This document shows, in pieces, positions 1 through 6,102 of a DNA stretch of 6,102 nt. Position numbers and translations under genes: made by a program. Below the pieces are notes generated by a model. The model saw nothing but the letters and a program-made list of their open reading frames with translations, made no database searches and had not been told where the DNA came from. Numbering within the stretch: the first letter of the stretch is position 1; every line of letters starts with the position of its first letter. The DNA comes from Anaerolineales bacterium. Lineage in GTDB: Bacteria > Chloroflexota > Anaerolineae > Anaerolineales > UBA4823. The stretch is taken from positions 1 through 6,102 of the forward strand of contig JAQUAE010000127.1 of NCBI GenBank assembly GCA_028687395.1, in the 5' to 3' direction.

Positions 1-195
1 GCCCGCCCATTGTTGCTGGCTCATAGCCGAGGTGCCGCTATCGGTGAGCAAGTCGATGTAGACGTCTTCGGAGCGGACGTTGAAGATGTTGTAATGCGCT
101 TTTTTGATGATCTCCTGGCGTTGATCATGAGTGGTCATCTTGAGGGGTTCGACAACTTTGATGCGATAGGGTTCCGCTTGCGGTAAGGAAGCCAT
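1..195 (-). CDS. Tyrosine phenol-lyase / tryptophanase family protein, N-terminal 65 residues (partial at window edge)
   Basis: The reading frame from ATG at 195..193 runs open to base 1 and encodes a protein starting MASLPQAEPYRIKVVEPLK. It contains YIDLLTDSGT at residues 46-55 followed by SAMSQQQWAG, which is the N-terminal signature of the PLP-dependent beta-eliminating lyases. These enzymes split tyrosine into phenol, pyruvate and ammonia, or tryptophan into indole, pyruvate and ammonia, in the cytoplasm. By recall of the Citrobacter tyrosine phenol-lyase, F38 and T51 line up with its active-site F36 and T49. AMSxxQWAG resembles tyrosine phenol-lyase, but some tryptophanases share it, so the substrate cannot be decided from this fragment. 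The PLP lysine and the substrate-specific residues lie outside the window. The start is well supported by AAGGAG nine bases upstream and by the N-terminal EPYRIK motif beginning a few residues in, as in the family. It has its own strong promoter upstream. Confidence 0.93.
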   Translation of the reverse strand, partial: MASLPQAEPYRIKVVEPLKMTTHDQRQEIIKKAHYNIFNVRSEDVYIDLLTDSGTSAMSQQQWAG

Positions 196-204
196 GCGAG
201 GATT

Positions 205-210
205 CTCCTT
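205..210 (-). promoter_or_regulatory. Shine-Dalgarno of the lyase gene
   Basis: Minus-strand AAGGAG lies nine bases before the ATG at 195 and fixes that start. The four bases AGGA could pair with the UCCU that follows (AGGA-GAA-UCCU), a small hairpin that would partly mask the site. That pairing is short and may not form. Confidence 0.8.
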
Positions 211-250
211 GATATTCGGTTTTCGAGGGCTCAAAAACAAGGTAGCTGCG

Positions 251-258
251 CCCCCCCC
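251..258 (-). repeat. Homopolymer run of eight G (C on the plus strand) in the lyase leader
   Basis: Eight identical bases lie in the untranslated leader about 55 bases upstream of the lyase start codon. Together with the flanking CCC it reads CCC then GGGGGGGG on the minus strand. Runs of this length can change length by slippage during replication. It lies between the predicted promoter and the ribosome binding site, so a length change would alter leader folding, not the reading frame or promoter spacing. Confidence 0.6.
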
Positions 259-266
259 GGGCTGGA

Positions 267-276
267 TTGGCGCCAA
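267..276. promoter_or_regulatory. Perfect 10-bp palindrome TTGGCGCCAA in the lyase leader
   Basis: TTGGCGCCAA is identical on both strands. It lies about 50-60 bases downstream of the predicted transcription start of the lyase gene, where a bound repressor could block elongation. It is equally possible that it has no role: it is short, GC-centred, and I recognise no named operator in it. Confidence 0.3.
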
Positions 277-282
277 ACTTAA

Positions 283-317
283 ATGGAGCAGGTGTGAAAA
301 TCAACCTCCCGTTCCAT
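283..317 (-). promoter_or_regulatory. Imperfect stem-loop in the 5' leader of the lyase gene
   Basis: The transcript folds on itself in three nested stretches. AUGGA (317-313) pairs with UCCAU (287-283). AGGU (307-304) pairs with ACCU (293-290). UGA (303-301) pairs with UCA (297-295) around a UUU loop. A single C at 294 bulges, and ACGGG faces GC in an internal loop. That gives twelve base pairs in a 35-nt element. It is followed by UUAAGUUU, which is rich in U but is not an uninterrupted U tract. It begins about ten bases after the predicted transcription start, so it could stabilise the 5' end or take part in attenuation. The pairing is seen directly; the function is inferred. Confidence 0.4.
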
Positions 318-334
318 ATCGCTTGCCAACACGA

Positions 335-362
335 ATTATATCTGCCTTTACTCGCCTGTCAA
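335..362 (-). promoter_or_regulatory. Strong sigma-70-type promoter of the lyase gene
   Basis: On the minus strand a perfect -35 box TTGACA (362-357) is followed after 16 bp by a perfect -10 box TATAAT (340-335). Both hexamers match the housekeeping consensus exactly. Transcription would start near 328, giving a leader of about 130 nt before the lyase ATG at 195. The promoter sits just 51 bp past the stop codon of the permease gene, so the lyase is probably transcribed independently of the transporter genes. A promoter this close to consensus usually implies high expression or control by a repressor or by leader RNA. Confidence 0.75.
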
Positions 363-413
363 ACCGGCGGGGGTTGGGAGATTGGTGGAAGGGGTGATGG
401 CGCGCTGCGCCGG

Positions 414-3029
414 TCACTCGTGCTTGATCGCTTCGACGATGTTGACGCCTGCAGCGCGCCGGGCGGGGTATAGGGCGGCTAGCTGCGTCACCCCGGTAGT
501 AATCAGGATGCCGATCAGGAAGGGTTGCGGGGTAAAGGCGTAGGTAAGATCGTATCCTACCATCAGGTTCATGCCGCGCACCAATACGAGGGAGAGGAAA
601 TACCCACAAGCCAGGCCATAGACTGTCCCCATGGCGCCCATCGCCATGGCCTCCGCCAGCACCATGCGCACCACCTGGCGGCGGGTCATGCCCAGGGAAC
701 GCAGCCCGCCAATCTCCTGCTGGCGTTCGATCACGTTCATGGTCAGCGTGTTGACCACGCCCAGCCCGCCAATGATCATGCCGATCAGGCTGAGCACATC
801 GAACAGGCGGAAAGCCTCGTTCACCAGGTCCAGGATGCTCTCCTTGAAGTCCTGCGTGGTTTGAATGCTGATGTGGCGGCGCTCCTTGTAGCGCGCCTCG
901 ATTTCCTGCGCCACTTCCGGGATGGCGTAGCCGGGTGCCACTTTAAGGGTAAAGCGGTCCGCGCCCTGTTCGGCAAACCAGGCGTGCATGTCGGCGTAGC
1001 TGCCGTAAACCAGGCCGCTCTGCCCGGTGAAATCCAACACCTCGGCAGCCACGTTGAAGGCGCGGATGCCGCGCCGGGTGACCAGGTATATAGTATCGCC
1101 CTGCTTCAATTGGTAACGCTCGGCGACGATGTTCGAGATGAAAATCGAACCGCCCCGGGCGAACCGGGACCAAATCTGATTTGTGTCGCCCTGGTTGGCA
1201 GCGAATTCCATCTCGGCTACCTGGCGAAAAGTAGCCGGATCCAGGGCGTTGAAGTAGAACCAGTCCTCAGCCACTCCTGGAGGCAAGGAGTCCTTCGCCA
1301 CCCGCACGCGGAAGACGCGCGTCGGGGTGACCACCGCCACCCCGGGGACGTTCTTCAATTGCCCGGCAAAGGATTCGCGCATCGGTACTGCCGAGCGCAC
1401 GTACAGGTCGCCGCCCAACACGCTATCGATCCAGCCGGTGATATCCGCTTCGAAGGAGTAGGCGAGGGAGTCAATGGAAATAATCATGGTCAAAGACACC
1501 AACAAGGAAGCGACGGTCAGGGAGGTCCTGCCCACGGCGCGGCGGATGTTGGCGGAGCCTATGGCGCCCTCGTTCCCGAAGAACCTGGCAGCTATCCGGC
1601 GGGTGACTCTCTCCAGGTATGGCGCAGCCAGGGGGATGGTGAGCGTCGCGCCGAGCAATACCATCAGGATCGCCGCGCTCCCGACGCGGGAGGCGATGGC
1701 TTGCGGCCAGGAGATCTGGTAAATCATGATCCAGCCGGCAGCGATCAGCAGGAGGCCGGCTTGCCACACGGAACTGGCGATGCGCTCGCGGCTGCGGCTG
1801 CGCGCTCGCATGGCTTCCAGGGGAGAGACCTGCGCAGCGCGTAAGGCAGGCGCCAGGGACGCCAATAGCGCCACACCGATGCCCACCCCCAGGCTCTGCA
1901 CCAGCGAGCGCGCCGGGACGCTCAGCGCGTTCGGGTCGGTGGAGGTCACCACATCGCCCAGGATGTTCACCAGCCCCCGCGCCAGGGCAAAACCGGCCAC
2001 CAGGCCAAGGGCGCTGCCCACCAGGGAGAGCAGCAGCGCTTCCGCCAGCACTGAACGCAGGATGCCCAGGCGGCTCATGCCGATGGCGCGCAGCATGCCG
2101 ATCTCCCGCGTCCGCTCGACGATAGTCATCGAAAAGGTGTTGTAGATCAGGAAGGCGCCGACGAAGATGGAGATTATCGAAAAGAAAGTCAGCCCGAACT
2201 GGTAGGTTGCCAGCATCTGGCTCACCAACTCGCCGCGCCCGCCGGGATAGACCACCTCCCCCTCCTCGCCCACCAGGCGTTCCAGGCGTTGTTTCAGGGT
2301 CTCCAGGGAGCGCGGCTGCTCGCTGATTTCGGGGTCGATGCGCAGGGCGATCTCGTCCAATTCACCGCGGCGTTCGAAGAGCTCCTGGACGATCTTCAAG
2401 GGGGCGAAGCCCACCTGGCCATCGTTCAGCAAAGCCACCCCCTCATCAGCCAGCAGGCCGACGATGCGCAGGCGCGCAGCTCCTCCTGGGACCAACACTT
2501 CCAGGTAATTTCCCAGGCGCAGGCGCTCCTCGTCGGCGTATTTTTGGGGCACCAGCACCTCGTTCTGGTTAGGGTTGGGCATGCGACCAGCGGATAGCTG
2601 GTAGACGCGCACCTGGGGGTCCACCACGGGATCCACCCCGTACAGGGCGAACACGTTGCCGGAGGCGATCCCGGTCATAGAAAAGGCAATCTGCCAGGAT
2701 TCGGATTGGCCGGCCGGCAGCGTCTGGACGCGAATCGTGGGGGCGGCGGCTTGCACGCCCTTCATTCGCAACAAGCTGTCGAGCAGGTCCTGGGAGAGCG
2801 TTTTCCCCTCCCGGTTTTCGGGTAGGACGAGCAGGCTGGCCTGTCCCGTAGCCCGGTCGAATACCTGGCGCAGCGATTGCAGCGTGGTCTCGTTGGTCAA
2901 CTGGATGGCCAGCACCACAGCAACGCCCAGCACGATGCCCAGCATGGTGAGCAGAGTCCGCCAGCGTCGCGCCCGGATGTTGCGCAGCGCCAGGAAGAAG
3001 GGGGTGAAGAAAGGCGGCAGGGCCAGCAT
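414..3029 (-). CDS. ABC transporter permease, MacB/FtsX family, ten-helix duplicated form (871 aa)
   Basis: This is the membrane subunit of an ABC transporter in which two FtsX-type units are joined in one chain. Unit one has a helix at about residues 24-44, a large extracytoplasmic domain (about 45-275) and three helices near 277-302, 325-352 and 375-398. Two linker helices follow (about 420-440 and 448-470). Unit two has a helix at 500-525, a second extracytoplasmic domain (about 526-740) and three helices at 741-764, 788-815 and 832-855. Each unit carries the family motif after its second helix: ERTREIGMLRAIGMSR (305-320) and ERQQEIGGLRSLGMTR (768-783). Family members export lipoproteins, peptides or drugs, or transmit force to the envelope; the substrate here is unknown. 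I chose ATG 3029. The frame extends to a TTG at 3077, but those 16 extra residues are Arg/Cys-rich and unlike the family. No clear Shine-Dalgarno precedes either start. The ATPase partner ends 52 bp upstream. Confidence 0.92.
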   Translation of the reverse strand: MLALPPFFTPFFLALRNIRARRWRTLLTMLGIVLGVAVVLAIQLTNETTLQSLRQVFDRATGQASLLVLPENREGKTLSQDLLDSLLRMKGVQAAAPTIRVQTLPAGQSESWQIAFSMTGIASGNVFALYGVDPVVDPQVRVYQLSAGRMPNPNQNEVLVPQKYADEERLRLGNYLEVLVPGGAARLRIVGLLADEGVALLNDGQVGFAPLKIVQELFERRGELDEIALRIDPEISEQPRSLETLKQRLERLVGEEGEVVYPGGRGELVSQMLATYQFGLTFFSIISIFVGAFLIYNTFSMTIVERTREIGMLRAIGMSRLGILRSVLAEALLLSLVGSALGLVAGFALARGLVNILGDVVTSTDPNALSVPARSLVQSLGVGIGVALLASLAPALRAAQVSPLEAMRARSRSRERIASSVWQAGLLLIAAGWIMIYQISWPQAIASRVGSAAILMVLLGATLTIPLAAPYLERVTRRIAARFFGNEGAIGSANIRRAVGRTSLTVASLLVSLTMIISIDSLAYSFEADITGWIDSVLGGDLYVRSAVPMRESFAGQLKNVPGVAVVTPTRVFRVRVAKDSLPPGVAEDWFYFNALDPATFRQVAEMEFAANQGDTNQIWSRFARGGSIFISNIVAERYQLKQGDTIYLVTRRGIRAFNVAAEVLDFTGQSGLVYGSYADMHAWFAEQGADRFTLKVAPGYAIPEVAQEIEARYKERRHISIQTTQDFKESILDLVNEAFRLFDVLSLIGMIIGGLGVVNTLTMNVIERQQEIGGLRSLGMTRRQVVRMVLAEAMAMGAMGTVYGLACGYFLSLVLVRGMNLMVGYDLTYAFTPQPFLIGILITTGVTQLAALYPARRAAGVNIVEAIKHE

Positions 3030-3081
3030 GGTGTTTTGTGCCCGGGAGCGGGAGGTTAGGAGGCGGCAGCGGCACAACCGC

Positions 3082-3822
3082 TTACTGCAGGGAGGCCATC
3101 ACTTTGAGGATGTTCTTGGCCGAGGCGCCGGCGCGCCCGTTGACCAGCTCGTGGACAAGCCGGCCGTCTTTGAGAAACACCACGCGACCGGCGTACGAAG
3201 CGGCTTGCGCGTCGTGTGTCACCATGACGATCGTGGTGTTCAAATCCCGGCAGGCCTGGCGCAGCAGCTCCAGGATGGCGGTTCCGGACTGCGAATCCAG
3301 GTTGCCGGTGGGTTCGTCCGCCAGGACGATTTCGGGGCGGGTGACGAAGGCGCGGGCGATAGCCACGCGCTGTTGCTGCCCTCCCGAGAGTTGGTCGGGA
3401 AGGTGATCCTGGCGGTCGGCCAGGTTGACCAGCCCCAACAAGGCTTCGATCTGCTGGCGGTGAGGTTGGATGGCTTTGCCATCGATGAGCAACGGCAAAG
3501 CCACATTTTCGGCGGCGCTCAGGGTGGGGAGTAAGTTGTAGAACTGAAAAATGAAGCCCACTTTCTGGCGGCGCAAGCGGGTCAGTTCATCGTCGCTGAG
3601 CGCCGAGAGCGGCTGCCCGGTGAGGATCACCTCCCCCGAGGTGGGCGTGTCCAGGCCTCCCAGCAGGTGCAACAGGGTGGACTTGCCCGAGCCGGAGGGG
3701 CCCATGATAGCCACGAACTCGCCGCGCTGGGCATAGAAGTTCACTCCCGCCAGGGCGGTGACGCGCACTTCGCCCATCAGGTATTCTTTAGTCAAGTCTT
3801 TCGTTTCAAGGATGGTATCCAT
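3082..3822 (-). CDS. ABC transporter ATP-binding protein, MacB/LolD type (246 aa)
   Basis: This is the cytoplasmic ATPase that powers the adjacent permease. All motifs are intact: Walker A GPSGSGKST (41-49), Q-loop IFQFYNLLPT with Q93, signature LSGGQQQR (145-152), Walker B IVLADE (165-170) with catalytic E170, D-loop NLDS (174-177) and switch histidine H203. The FQFYNLLPTLSAAENV stretch and the DEPTGNLDS motif are typical of the MacB/LolD/FtsE branch. Length is normal for a single domain. I chose ATG 3822 because MDTILETKDLTKEY matches the usual N-terminus; the frame extends to an ATG at 3942, but the added 40 residues do not resemble the family. A weak AAGAG precedes the chosen start. The stop lies 52 bp from the permease start, so the two are surely one operon. 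No convincing promoter is visible just upstream. Confidence 0.95.
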   Translation of the reverse strand: MDTILETKDLTKEYLMGEVRVTALAGVNFYAQRGEFVAIMGPSGSGKSTLLHLLGGLDTPTSGEVILTGQPLSALSDDELTRLRRQKVGFIFQFYNLLPTLSAAENVALPLLIDGKAIQPHRQQIEALLGLVNLADRQDHLPDQLSGGQQQRVAIARAFVTRPEIVLADEPTGNLDSQSGTAILELLRQACRDLNTTIVMVTHDAQAASYAGRVVFLKDGRLVHELVNGRAGASAKNILKVMASLQ

Positions 3823-3963
3823 GATGCTCTTAAAGTTGGTAGCGCCTGCCCTTCCGGGTGACTCCTTTACAGGAGAACACGTTGCGCGCCGGAACAAGGA
3901 CGCTGATCGATGGAGCAGGGCTGCGGTCAGGGAGCGGTGCATGGTCAGCGGGTGCAGGGCAGA
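3823..3963. other. Gap between the sbcC-like gene and the ABC ATPase
   Basis: These 141 bases hold no recognisable gene, no intrinsic terminator with a U tract and no promoter close to consensus on the minus strand. The only structure seen is a 5-bp hairpin with a four-base loop at 3862-3875 (minus CTCCT-GTAA-AGGAG). Its second arm looks like a Shine-Dalgarno (AAAGGAG), but no start codon follows at usable distance. The transporter genes could therefore be read through from the sbcC-like gene or from a non-consensus promoter. Confidence 0.5.
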
Positions 3964-6102
3964 TCATGCGACGCGCACGCTGGAGCCGCGCTCGGTTTTC
4001 TCGACTTCGATGCGGGTAGGGAAGGCGTCTTTCAGCTCATCGATGTGGGTGATGACCAGAATCTTGGCGAAATCCACCCGCACCAGGTTGATTGCCTCGA
4101 TCAAGCGCTGGCGACCGAGCATGTCCTGGGAGCCGAAACCCTCGTCGATCACCAGCGTCTGCAGGCGGGCGCCAGCGCGTTGGGCGAGCACTTCGGAGAG
4201 AGCCAGGCGGATGGCGAAGTTGGCCCGAAAGGCCTCCCCTCCGGAAAACATCTCGTAATCGCGCGGCCCCGCGCCGTCGCTGATCTGGATGTCCAGGGTT
4301 TCGCGCAGCTCCTCGCGGCGCTTGTCCTTGAAGCCGGCCTGGGTGATGAAGTGCACCGACATATTCCCCGCGCTCAGGCGATCCAGGATTTCGTTTGCCT
4401 TGCTCTCGATGTGCGGCAGCGCCTGCTCGATGAGCAGGGCGGGGACGCCATCCTTGCCGAAGGCGCGTTCGAGCTGCTTGTACTGGCCGGCCAGGCGCGC
4501 CGCCTCGTCCCGTTCAGCAACCAGGCTCTTGCGGTGCTTGCGGCGGTCGTCGAGTACCAAGACGAGCTGGCTGGCCGCGCCCACCTCCATGCGTAGGCGG
4601 TTCTCGCGCTCCTGCAGGGCATAAAGCTCGCGCTCGGCTGCCTCCAGGTCAGGCGTCTGGGCTTGAGCTGCGGCCAGGGCTGCCAGCGCCTCATTATGCT
4701 CGGCTGTCTGGCGCTCGAGGACAGTGCGGGCGGACTGGATTTGCCCATCGAGCTCACCTAACTCCCTGGCGAGCTGGGTGAGGGCTGCTTGCGCCTTCTC
4801 CAGCGCCAGGAAATCATTTTCGCTCGAACGATTCTCAGCCACGCGCTGTCGGGCAAGGTCGTGAGCCGCGGCGTCGTAGCCGATGGCGCGCAGCTCAGCG
4901 TCGACCTCCGCCAGGCGGGCGCGGGCTTGCGGGCTGAAGGTCTCGCCCTCCAGCAGGGTTTCGATCTGGCGCAAGCGGGGCAACCGCTCCTGCTCCCACC
5001 GGGTACGCAACTCTTTCACCAGACCCACCTGTGTGGCGAGCAGGTCCAAACGGCGGGTGTGCTCCACGCGCTCCTGCTCGGCGGGTGCCAGAGCGGTGAG
5101 CTCGGCTTCGATAGCCTCCTGGCGAGACCTGATCTCGCCTAGCAGGCGCTGGTTAGTGCGGTAGCGGTCCCCCATTTCGCTACCTTTGGCTTCCAGCTCG
5201 GCGATCAAGCGCTGGCGGTCGTCTGGGCTGAGCGGCTGGCCGCAGAGCGGGCAGGTTGCCCCTTCCGTCTCCTTCAGGCGGTCGATGCGCTCCTTGAGCT
5301 CGTTCATCTCGTTTTTCAAGCGCGCCGTCTCCGCCTCGAGTTCGGCGCGGCGGGCGTGGCTTTCCTTCAGCTCGGCCTCCAGTCGGGCGCGTTGCTCCAA
5401 CTTCTGCTGCGCCAGCGCCAGCGCGCTGGAGGCGGCCTGTGTTTTCCTCTCCAGCTCGGGGAGGTCCGCCAACCTCTGCTCGAGCTGGCTTTGTTCCTCG
5501 AGCACTGCCCGGCGTTCCTGGGACAGGCGGGCGCGTTCGGCGGTGATTTCCTCCAGAGGCCCCTGGCGGCGCTTCTCCTGTTCTCGAAATTGAGCCGCGA
5601 CCTGTTCCCAGCGTTCCAGCTCGCCGCGCGCCGCCTGCCAGGCCTGGTAGCTGGCGCGAATCTCCTCGGCTCGGTCGAGCAAGCCAGCGTAGGCGTCCTT
5701 TTCTGCTTGACGTTGAGCCTGGCGTCCCTCCAGTTGCTGTAGAGTTTGGCTGGAAGCCTCCAGCCCTCGTTCGAGGGCCGCCACCAGCTTGCGCTGCTCC
5801 TCCAGCCGGGCGGCGATCTGACGGATGCTCTCCACCACCCCTTCCTGCGCCTGGCGTTGCCCACTCAGACCAGCCAGCGCCTCCTCCAATTCCTTTAGAC
5901 GCTGCTGGCGGGCGGCTTCTTCGGCCAGCTCAGCGTCGATCTCCTGGATGCGTCCATCGATGGCGGAAATCTCGTCTTCCACTTCCTTGCGGCGTTCGGC
6001 TGCCCGCTGGCGGTAAGTCTCCCAGACCTCCAGGCCGAGGATGCTGCTCAGGATGCGCTTGCGGTCGCCGGGACGCTGCTGGGTGAACTGGTCGGCCTTG
6101 CC
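3964..6102 (-). CDS. sbcC: SbcC/Rad50-like DNA repair ATPase, C-terminal 712 residues (partial at window edge)
   Basis: SbcC works with the nuclease SbcD to open and trim DNA ends, hairpins and cruciforms. The frame is open to base 6102, and its first visible residues GKADQFTQQRPGDRKRILSS are the conserved region that follows the N-terminal ATPase lobe in SbcC, so the Walker A end lies outside the window. A long Glu/Arg/Gln/Ala-rich coiled coil follows, broken by the zinc hook CPLCGQPL, whose cysteines are residues 284 and 287 of this fragment (bases 5253-5251 and 5244-5242). A second coil returns to the C-terminal lobe: signature FSGGE (619-623), Walker B LVIDEG with D653 and E654, and the THIDEL switch histidine at 686. 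The D-loop reads GSQD. The protein ends in a basic/valine tail SSVRVA. No SbcD is visible; if present it would be expected upstream, beyond 6102. A generic Rad50-like SMC ATPase is the alternative reading. Confidence 0.92.
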   Translation of the reverse strand, partial: GKADQFTQQRPGDRKRILSSILGLEVWETYRQRAAERRKEVEDEISAIDGRIQEIDAELAEEAARQQRLKELEEALAGLSGQRQAQEGVVESIRQIAARLEEQRKLVAALERGLEASSQTLQQLEGRQAQRQAEKDAYAGLLDRAEEIRASYQAWQAARGELERWEQVAAQFREQEKRRQGPLEEITAERARLSQERRAVLEEQSQLEQRLADLPELERKTQAASSALALAQQKLEQRARLEAELKESHARRAELEAETARLKNEMNELKERIDRLKETEGATCPLCGQPLSPDDRQRLIAELEAKGSEMGDRYRTNQRLLGEIRSRQEAIEAELTALAPAEQERVEHTRRLDLLATQVGLVKELRTRWEQERLPRLRQIETLLEGETFSPQARARLAEVDAELRAIGYDAAAHDLARQRVAENRSSENDFLALEKAQAALTQLARELGELDGQIQSARTVLERQTAEHNEALAALAAAQAQTPDLEAAERELYALQERENRLRMEVGAASQLVLVLDDRRKHRKSLVAERDEAARLAGQYKQLERAFGKDGVPALLIEQALPHIESKANEILDRLSAGNMSVHFITQAGFKDKRREELRETLDIQISDGAGPRDYEMFSGGEAFRANFAIRLALSEVLAQRAGARLQTLVIDEGFGSQDMLGRQRLIEAINLVRVDFAKILVITHIDELKDAFPTRIEVEKTERGSSVRVA

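Noticed and set aside
279..317. Mini-ORF as a TnaC-type regulatory peptide
   Set aside because: The encoded MEREVDFHTCSI has no tryptophan and no terminal proline, the features TnaC regulation depends on.
399..411. GC hairpin GGCGC-AGC-GCGCC just past the permease stop as an intrinsic terminator
   Set aside because: The stem is only five base pairs and is followed by AUCACCCC rather than a U tract, so it does not meet the usual pattern.
363..414. Inverted repeat ACCGGCG (413-407 region) and CGCCGGT (369-363) as a terminator ending next to the lyase -35 box
   Set aside because: Seven-base arms are separated by a loop of almost forty bases, and only three Us follow. A weak fold at best.
525..1844. 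A 439-residue open frame on the plus strand
   Set aside because: It lies wholly antisense to the permease gene, is rich in His/Gly/Gln/Ala without recognisable domains, and is what codon bias in GC-rich coding DNA produces on the opposite strand.
2656..3534. A 292-residue open frame on the plus strand
   Set aside because: It crosses the permease/ATPase junction antisense to both well-supported genes and shows no family motif.
3862..3875. AAAGGAG as the ribosome binding site of a longer ABC ATPase or a small gene
   Set aside because: No ATG, GTG or TTG follows within usable distance in any frame.
3823..3942. N-terminal extension of the ABC ATPase to the ATG at 3942
   Set aside because: The 40 extra residues are Arg/Ser-rich, unlike the family N-terminus, while MDTILETKDL at 3822 fits it.
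3910..4596. A 228-residue open frame on the plus strand
   Set aside because: Antisense to the conserved C-terminal ATPase lobe of the SbcC-like gene; composition matches a mirror frame.
5242..5253. CPLC motif as a redox or iron-sulfur site
   Set aside because: Its place between two long coiled coils and the following GQPL identify it as the standard SbcC/Rad50 zinc hook.

Overview
All four genes lie on the minus strand, so the window reads from right (6102) to left (1). The DNA is GC-rich. The gene set is bacterial: an SbcC/Rad50-type nuclease subunit, a MacB/LolD-type ABC ATPase with a ten-helix FtsX/MacB-family permease, and a PLP-dependent tyrosine phenol-lyase/tryptophanase. GC-rich DNA with this kind of SbcC, a 10-helix permease and an aromatic amino-acid lyase fits an environmental anaerobe such as an Anaerolineae-type Chloroflexota. 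That placement is a guess; nothing in the window proves it.

Layout in transcription order. (1) 6102 to 3964: the C-terminal 712 residues of an SbcC-like DNA repair ATPase, with the zinc-hook CxxC and the C-terminal ATPase lobe visible and the N-terminal Walker A lobe beyond the window edge. (2) A 141-bp gap with no convincing promoter or terminator. (3) 3822 to 3082: an ABC ATPase with all its motifs. (4) A 52-bp gap. (5) 3029 to 414: the partner permease, 871 aa. (6) A 218-bp gap (413 to 196) that carries the best regulatory signals in the window: a textbook sigma-70-type promoter (TTGACA, 16 bp, TATAAT), a predicted leader of about 130 nt with an imperfect stem-loop, a 10-bp palindrome and a run of eight Gs, then a good Shine-Dalgarno. 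(7) 195 to 1: the first 65 residues of a tyrosine phenol-lyase/tryptophanase family enzyme, cut off by the window edge.

The ATPase and permease form one transporter of the type that uses ATP to drive conformational changes across the membrane (MacB/LolCDE/FtsX class) rather than classical substrate import. The sbcC-like gene may be co-transcribed but has no evident functional link to them. The lyase is very probably its own transcription unit. I found no RNA genes, mobile elements, CRISPR arrays or phage-like signals. The window is mostly ordinary; the leader of the lyase gene is the part worth a second look.
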